Shown: piece by piece, positions 45,818-64,000 of the stretch | Numbering within the stretch: the stretch's first letter is position 1 | Layout of the letters: every line of letters begins with the position of its first letter | Assembly (NCBI RefSeq): GCF_958979055.1 | Contig: NC_084886.1 | Span: 1,941,001 to 2,005,000, forward strand | Direction: 5' to 3' | DNA length: 64,000 nucleotides | Origin: Alnus glutinosa | Taxonomy: Eukaryota; Streptophyta; Magnoliopsida; Fagales; Betulaceae | The notes under the pieces: generated by a model | Database searches by the model: none | Told to the model about the DNA's origin: nothing | What the model saw: the letters and a program-made list of their open reading frames with translations, nothing else | Made by a program: the position numbers and the translations under genes

Positions 45818-47631
45818 ATAATTAATGATTGATTGAAATCGGGTTTGATGGTAATCAAATCATTACTTATCTTTATCGTCACTAACCCCAATTCTCCTAT
45901 AAATAGGAGTAATTTGTAATGTAAACATCATCAATAATAAGAACACAATGTAGTTGACATAGGGTCTAACATCAAACCACCCATCTTTATCACCATTTTT
46001 ATCTTTCTTACGCTTTTCTATTTAATTTTCCATTATCAGTCTCTTTCACTTTTGACACTGGAAAACAGGTGGGCGTCAAAACAGACACCAAGATGAGAGT
46101 AGGTGCCTGGTCATGGGATATGGAAACTGGAGAAGAATTCCGGGTGGGTGCAGGACTAGCTGAGCCTTACCCTATCACCTGGTGTGCTGTGGAGTATTTT
46201 GAAGCAACCGGTGCAATCTTGCATATGCTCCTCCAACATCTCTCCCCTAACACCCCACACAATGGGAGGACTCTCATCCACCATGCCATCCTCTGTAACA
46301 ATGCAAAAGCAGTAGATGTGATGCTACATTGTGGTGCGGATGTAGGATTTCTGGAGAAACCAACTTCAAAAACCAAGTTACACCCCATTCATTTGGCTAC
46401 AAGCCTTGGATTTTCTAAGATTCTTCAATGCTTGATAAGTGTTGGCTGCAATCTTAACTCTCGAACTGAATCTGGAGAAACTGCATTAATGGTGTGTGCT
46501 AGATATAAGCACGAGGAGTGCCTTAAAATCCTGGCCTCAGCAGGTGCTGATTTTGGTTTGGTCAATACAACTAGCCAGTGCACAAGCTCAATCGCGCACT
46601 CAGCTCGGTGGATTTCTGGCTTCCAGCAAGCAGTTGTGGATGTAATTCTAGCTGATAAGGTAGTTCGATCAAGCAACACCTCAATATTTTCTCCTCTACT
46701 GTTTGTAGTTCAAGCCAACGAACTGGAGGCTTTGAAGAATCTCGTCAGGCGGACAGACGTTGATCTAGATGAACAGAATGCAGATGGCTTCTCAGCTGCC
46801 ATGATAGCTGCAACACGCGGTCATGTAGAGGCATTCCGGTTGCTTGTTTATGCTGGGGCTGATATAGAACTGCATAATAAATATGGTGAGACAGCAATGG
46901 ATCTATTCAAAGCTAACAAAAACAGTGAAACCTTCGAAAAGTTGATGATCGAATATGTACTAGAAAGAGGAAACGGTGGTTCTTTCTCTTCTGGGTTTTA
47001 TGCTCTACATCGTGCAGCTTTCCTCGGAGACATAAACTCTGTTCGTAAATTCACCTCTAGGGGCTATGATGTTAATGCCTTAGACGATGATGGATATACC
47101 CCGCTGATGTTAGCTGCGATGAGAGGCCACGGTCAGCTGTGTGGAGTTTTGATCTCCTGCGGAGCAAGATGTGACATTGAGAATGAGAGACATGAGACCG
47201 CGCTCATGCTGGCAAGGAAAAATGGTTGTCGAAACGGCGCAGCAGCAGAGCGTGTGATATTTGATGAGCTTGCTCGAACATTGGTGCTTGATGGGGGTCG
47301 CATAAAGAAGCACACAAAGTGTGGTAAAGGAGCTCCTCATGGGAAAGTGTTGAGGATGGTAGGGAATGCTGGGGTTTTGCAGTGGGGGAAATCAAGTAAG
47401 AGAAATGTGATTTGTCAGTGGGCTGAGGTTGGCCCTAGTGCAGCATTCCGCCGGAACCGCAGGAGGAAGTTTGATGCTGATGAGCCAGGAATGTTCCATG
47501 TGGTGACTGCAAAAAACAAGGTGCTGCATTTTGTATGTGATGGTGGGGTTGAAATGGCCGAGTTATGGGTGAGGGGAATCGAAATTGTGACACGGGAAGC
47601 TATTTTTGGAAAGCAAAAGAGTAGTTTGTAA
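43406..47631 (+). CDS. Ankyrin-repeat protein (plant family, N-terminal MTVFVSSGTGF type)
   Basis: Four exons join in frame: 43406-43729, 44789-45064, 45342-45479, 46069-47631; total 766 residues. An in-frame TAG just before the ATG (43397-43399) fixes the start. Ankyrin helices run through most of the protein, for example TALFLASHSGNLKLVRMLL, TTAAVREGHMEILEVLVSAG, GRTLIHHAILCNNAKAVDVM, GETALMVCARYKHEECLKIL, GFSAAMIAATRGHVEAFRLL and GYTPLMLAAMRGHGQLCGVL. The C-terminal 130 residues (TKCGKGAPHGKVLRMVG, WGKSSKRNVICQWAEVG, NRRRKFDADEPGMFHVVTAK) form a PH-like conserved tail found in this family and not in other ankyrin proteins. Ankyrin repeats mediate protein binding; the partner is unknown. 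All splice sites are GT-AG. Introns 1 and 3 carry transposon remnants and a long TA run. Confidence 0.92.
44469..44626. mobile_element. hAT-like MITE remnant
   Basis: Ends CAGGGCGGAACCACGTTGGA and, reversed, CATGGGCGAAACTATAATTT recall the CAGGGGCGGAxCCACGT ends of a common plant hAT-like family. A/T-rich interior, no coding capacity. It lies in intron 1 of the ankyrin gene. Confidence 0.55.
45728..45815. repeat. (TA)n microsatellite, ~88 bp
   Basis: An essentially pure TA run in intron 3 of the ankyrin gene. Such runs are highly mutable and their true length may differ from the assembly. Confidence 0.97.
45816..46010 (+). mobile_element. Possible LTR remnant next to the TA run
   Basis: It has a TATAAATAGGAG promoter-like motif followed by an AATAATAAGAAC stretch, the order seen near the 3' part of Copia-type LTRs. 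There are no defined ends and no coding part. Weak call. Confidence 0.25.
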
Positions 47632-48080
47632 ATTTGTGAAACTTTGTGAAATGGAAAATGTTCTTGACTCTTGAGGGATGAAAGGGGGTCCCCAATGGGC
47701 AGGGGCTTTATATGAATTGATTACTCGAGGGAGTAATCCTCTGTTCGTGTGAACAATGCTGTCAATCGATGACATTCGCCTGGAACGAGTCACTTACTAA
47801 TCAATGTAGTTCTCCAATGGGCAGGGGCTTTACTTGAATTGACAGCTTAAGGGAGTAATCCCAGTCACTTTGGCCCATTGGGCACCTTAATTTTGGAGGG
47901 GAGAGGATCCGACTGCTTTTATTTGAGGTGCGGCTTTTGGGATTTTAAGAGATGGACCCTTATTTAAATCAGAAATGTGTGCAAGAGATAAGTCTCTTGA
48001 TTTCTTGATTTCTACACAACTATTGTGCAAGAATCACGTCTCTATTTAAATAGGCTGTTAGGGCTTTCGACCTTAAGATA

Positions 48081-48341
48081 GAGTCCGTTTGAATTTGTGA
48101 TTTCAATAAGTGTGATTGAAAAATGTGGAATTTGAAAACATAATTTTTAGAACGCAGTTAAGCGTTTGACAAAATTGCAGTTTAGCTTTAAAAACTGTGC
48201 GTTTTCAAAAAATACTCCTTGAGTGTTTTATTGCGTTTTCAAATTGCAATTTTTTAAAAAACGCAATCTCAAACAATTCATATTTTGCTATTTGGTTTAA
48301 AATCGCATTTTTTGTCTATAATATCGTAATGTCAAACGCAT
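48081..48341. mobile_element. MITE with GCGTTTTCAAATTGC core
   Basis: Ends GAGTCCGTTTGAATT and, reversed, GATGCGTTTGACATT. The interior has AAAACTGTGCGTTTTC and TTGCGTTTTCAAATTGCA words that pair with each other. Decayed relatives are at about 13900-14090 and 44030-44310. Confidence 0.5.
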
Positions 48342-49171
48342 CGATAGTTTCTATCCAATAATACTTTATTACAAATGCATCTATTTAATATCTTCGTCAA
48401 AAGGATTTTCTCAAGCCCACAATTAGGATAGTAAATAAACAAGTATATTGGACAACTCATTTGATATCTGCTCGTATAAACTTGACTTGAATTTGGTTTG
48501 TTTAATAAATGAGATGATCGTGATTACAAAATTATACTCGATTATTAAATGAACTATACTCGTATAAATTCAACTCGACTCTTATATTTAAGCTTGTATA
48601 AGTTTTTTTTTTTTTATATATAGTATTATTTTAATTTCGTAATTAGAACACCTAAGTAAAGAGAAATTCTCTTCTTAATATAATATATATAGTTTAAATT
48701 ATTGTTATTGTGAGTCTTAATATAGATATATGTGTGTTTGTGTGTATATCTAAATATATGTGTGTGCATAATAAATTTATATCCATATAAACTCAATATT
48801 GAATTATTTAAAATTTAATTAATTCTTGTCTTACTAAGAAAAAAAGTTAATTATTTAATTAACTCAAATGATAAAATTTTAATAATTATTAATATGTATT
48901 TACGAAAAAAAAAAGGATAATCATTATATTTATTTTATATAACGAATGAATAAGTTAACTGACGAGCTCGTTAACAAGTTTAAGTTCGCTCTAAAATAAA
49001 TAAGTCAAATTTGAAAAAATTATTTAGCTTGATGATAAGTTCGAACTAAACTCGTATTCGAAATATAATTATACTAAAAAAACGCAAACATTCAATGCTC
49101 AATTTGACTCACCAAATCAGCTCGTATAGCCCTCGATAGAACTAAAGACTCTTATAAGTATCTATTGTGAG

Positions 49172-49328
49172 GAGTAATGCTAGAACTACTTTTTTATCTT
49201 TATTTTTTTTATTTTTAAGTTAATCTGACTTTTAAGATCACTATTATATTAAAACTTAATAGTAATCAGTGTCAAATCAAAACTTTAAAAATATTAAAAA
49301 AAAAATAAAATAAAATCCTATCATTACT
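49172..49328. mobile_element. MITE, GAGTAATGCTA family
   Basis: Left end GAGTAATGCTAGAACTACTT and right end, reversed, AGTAATGATAGGATTTTATT. The centre has AAAACTTAATAGTAATCAG-type sequence as in the other copies. Confidence 0.6.
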
Positions 49329-49520
49329 TTAGAAAAGCGGTCTTATTAAACAGACCGACCGGTCGATACAACAAATAACGGTTTTACTGAGCCAGTCAAC
49401 GCTAATCTGTAAAAGTGTTGACGTAAAATTCTAAGACCCCAAATTTTCTGTTATTCAATAAAATCCCTAAAACCCCAACTTCTTTTCACTCAGGGACTTG
49501 GAGATTTGTTTGGTTCATCA

Positions 49521-61492
<11,972 letters not shown>

Positions 61493-61509
61493 GCTTCATT
61501 ATCACTCTT

Positions 61510-61582
61510 GATGACCATGAGAGTAACATTCAGGCTGCTAGAGAATGATATCCTTTTCATAAAGCAAAGAAAAGAGCTTAGT
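61510..61582 (+). repeat. Tandem copy of the helicase gene's 3' end
   Basis: Segments 61427-61499 (last 22 codons, stop and the first seven 3' UTR bases) and 61510-61582 match at about 80%, offset by 83 bp. The second copy follows the stop codon and is untranslated. Confidence 0.85.
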
Positions 61583-62024
61583 TAGCTGTTTTTATATTTG
61601 GTAAGACAGCAGGATGAGCAGAAGTGGCTTCTGGGTTAAGGTCTTTCCTTTTATGGGGAACAAGTTTGGTGGTAAAGACTGCTAAAAGGAGAGTTGTCCT
61701 GGTAACTACTGCAAACTATGGTTGTGATCCTTTTATTTGTGACCCTTCAACTGACTCATGATTACACATTTTTGATGCATAGGCCTTGGGGGATGTGGAT
61801 CCTGAACGCCTACAGTGAAAATTAGTTCTGTGCTGAATTTTGGTTACTTTTCACTCCAAGGAGCATTTGTTTCCATCTCTGCGGGTTGTGACCTTTTCTG
61901 TATCAACTGTTAAGGTATGCTAGCAGTTCTCTTCTTTATTTTGGCTGAAAGTATGCTAGCAGCTAGCAGGTTCCTTACTTCAACACTCACTATCTAACAA
62001 GTTCCATTCAAATGAAACAACAAA

Positions 62025-62044
62025 CCCCCCCCCCCCCCCCCCCC
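62025..62044. repeat. Poly-C tract
   Basis: Twenty consecutive C bases; length may be unreliable in the assembly. Confidence 0.85.
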
Positions 62045-63938
62045 ACCCCCCAATCCCAAATTTTCTCTCCAGAAAATGGACGTTTGCAATGTGGACTGTA
62101 ACGCTATGTTTCTGTACCATTGTCTTGGGTTATGCTGCATGCTATTATTCAACCTGAACTACATTCTCACATAATCTGTTTGGCTACAACCACATGTCTC
62201 ATGATGATTGTTAAAACTGCCATTTTTTTTCTAAGCAAAAATTGCTTCTTGTTTATTGAACAATTATGACTATTTTAACTGCTTACTGCTCCAAAGAAAC
62301 AAAAAGTTGTTCTGACATTCTCATAAAGTGTCTCGTTCTGCATGTCATTTTTTGGGGTTTTAAACTACGTGTTCTTTGAAGCACATGTAATTTGTTGTGA
62401 ACCACCTATCCCTCTGTAAAATTAGGTGCGTTTTTTGTGTTTAAGGTGCAAGTCTTTTTGGTTCTTACAGACTGCAAGTTGTTACTGTAAACTACATGCC
62501 TTTGTTATTTTTGGACGCGAGGTTCTTCTAAAATGGATGCCGTCTTAAACTACGTATACATGTTATTCAGGTTTAGACTGTTCTAAATTTTGTGTCTCAT
62601 GTCGTTTCTTTCAAATATATGTTGTTTTAAAATCACATGTTGAGAATGTTATCTTTTGTATGGTAATAGAAATGAGATGAAATGAGTGAAATGGAATGAG
62701 GTTATGGCTCAGTGTTTTCATGACAAAAATCTATATGAAATACAAAGCAATTCCATGAAGTTGGCTGATTTGTTTACGTTGTGTGGAAGATATGTATCAA
62801 AGAGAAGTCTCTGGTTTCTGTAAGAGGATAGGGTTTGTTAAAGCTGTTTCAGATACGGATACCGAGAATCAAAGGCTCGCACTCCAACAACACCAAATTT
62901 GCATTACAAAAAGTCGGCATGTGGCTTAAGCTATTGCATAAGCGTTACACCCCAATCCTTGGGAATGCGAAATCCAATGCTACGACACTTTCTCAGTTTT
63001 GGCATCTTACATATTATTGCAAATCAGATTGAGATTCTGACATTAGGCTGCAACTTAAGAGAGGGAGGTTGCAGGGTTCACCAGTAGGGGAGCCTCGCAG
63101 CTTCTCTCTCTTAGGTTGCTTGAATTTCGCTGAAATTGGACAACCCAATTTCAGGGATACTCATTATAAGTGGAATGGGAATAGGTGAAGGGTCTAATTC
63201 GATTAGGTGGTGGGAAGAAAACTGCTCTCGTTGCGCACCTATTGATGCCAAAGAAGAAACTCATAGATCACTTGAGTTGGGATTATTAAAATTAAAATAG
63301 ATACAATTATAAGGCCCTAGAAATAGGAAGTGCTAATTATCCTTCATTCCAAATTTTTTGTGGTGGAGGTAGAAAATAAATCGTAGGCGAAAATCCCACT
63401 TGCACACTTGAGAATGCGTACAGGTGATGGTACATGTGCCACCTAATTGTATAGCTTCTTGGTTGCTTTAAGTCTTCTATGAAAAGGGTATTGCAATTAA
63501 TCTCTTGAAAGATGTTTGTCAAACAATGAACTAGCCGCTAGGTGCATGCCATTATTCTCACTTGATTCCCGAACTATTTGAGTCATTAAACCATTTACCC
63601 AGTAGTTTCCTGAAGATTACACCCAAAGGATTGGGGTCTCTTCAAATTCCCTACCTGAATTACAAAAATAAAGAGGACACTTGTGAGCACTACTTGTCCC
63701 GACTCCCAGCAGGTGAGTCCTAAACTGCGTGCTGTTTTTGTGCGTAAGAAATTTGAAGGGATCTTGATCTGCCCGAAAGCCGACGTAGTCCATGATATGT
63801 ACATTACTATTAGGTTGTGTTTGGTAAGAGGGAAATTAAGAAGGGTGGAGAGGGAGAATGTAAAAGAGATGGGATTAATGTTTTCGTTGTTTGGTAGAAT
63901 AGAAAGGAAGAGAAAGAAAGGGGGAGTAGAATTTTAAT

Positions 63939-63968
63939 CCCCCCCCAAACCCCAAACCCCAAACCCCA
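63939..63968. repeat. Short CCCCAAA array
   Basis: Three CCCCAAA units after a run of C. This is one base different from the plant telomere unit CCCTAAA and too short to be called an interstitial telomere. Confidence 0.6.
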
Positions 63969-64000
63969 CAAGCTCATCCGGCCAAATATGGGCGTAAAGG

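Larger units (their letters stand above)
47632..49520. other. 3' UTR of the ankyrin gene and AT-rich spacer
   Basis: The 3' UTR part repeats CCAATGGGCAGGGGCTTTA and GGGAGTAATCC twice (near 47692 and 47816). Two MITEs follow (48081-48341, 49172-49328). The final 100 bases are the 5' UTR and core promoter of the helicase gene. No gene is seen. Confidence 0.4.
61493..64000. other. 3' UTR of the helicase gene and spacer
   Basis: It starts with a decayed copy of the helicase's last codons (61510-61582). No gene is recognised. A 20-base C run lies at 62025-62044 and a CCCCAAA array at 63939-63968. About 63629-63770 has words of the kind seen in the GGATCCT MITEs, and 63815-63935 has TGTGTTTGGTAAGAGG-like hAT MITE sequence; neither can be bounded. 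Confidence 0.4.

Noticed and set aside
63939-63968. Interstitial telomere repeat
   Set aside because: Units are CCCCAAA, not CCCTAAA, and only three are present.

Overview
The window is nuclear DNA from a flowering plant, most likely a woody eudicot of the rosid type. The evidence is intron-rich genes with GT-AG junctions, AT-rich spacers and introns, plant-only families (ARM-repeat U-box protein, DUF247, NT-C2/EEIG1-like protein, AATP1-type AAA-ATPase), a plant-style U1 snRNA promoter, and plant transposons (hAT, Harbinger and TRIM families, including a 5S-bearing Cassandra element, and L1-type LINEs). The species cannot be named from sequence alone.

Layout: 952-1738 (+) last exon of a U-box/ARM gene whose 5' part lies left of the window; 2564-2636 (+) tRNA-Lys(CTT); 4219-4377 (+) U1 snRNA with its upstream element and TATA box; 4762-6418 (-) two-exon AATP1-like AAA-ATPase; 7790-9378 hAT-type element carrying a LINE fragment; 11687-12418 (-) single-exon REF/SRPP-like protein; 14260-19588 (+) six-exon OTU deubiquitinase; 20910-22211 (-) DUF247 protein; 25824-32277 (-) eight-exon NT-C2 (EEIG1/EHBP1) protein; 35739-39764 (-) mitochondrial complex I 51 kDa subunit; 43406-47631 (+) four-exon ankyrin-repeat protein; 49521-61492 (+) sixteen-exon DEAH-box RNA helicase. 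The last 2.5 kb shows no gene. Exon joins for the multi-exon genes were worked out by hand; every join keeps frame and every total is a multiple of three.

The genes do not form a pathway; this is ordinary gene-rich euchromatin. The main interest is in introns and spacers. Helicase intron 1 holds a three-level nest: a LINE inside the 5S-like part of a Cassandra LTR, and that Cassandra inside the LTR of another TRIM, each with recognisable target-site duplications. The intron of the complex I gene holds a Harbinger-like element that carries a young TRIM and a GeBP/STOREKEEPER-like gene fragment. The OTU and NT-C2 genes carry hAT elements with exact 8-bp duplications.

No previously undescribed biological system was found. 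The more unusual observations are the nested insertion, an inferred GC-AG intron, a recent in-frame 42-codon duplication, and a hairpin element that looks retroposed.
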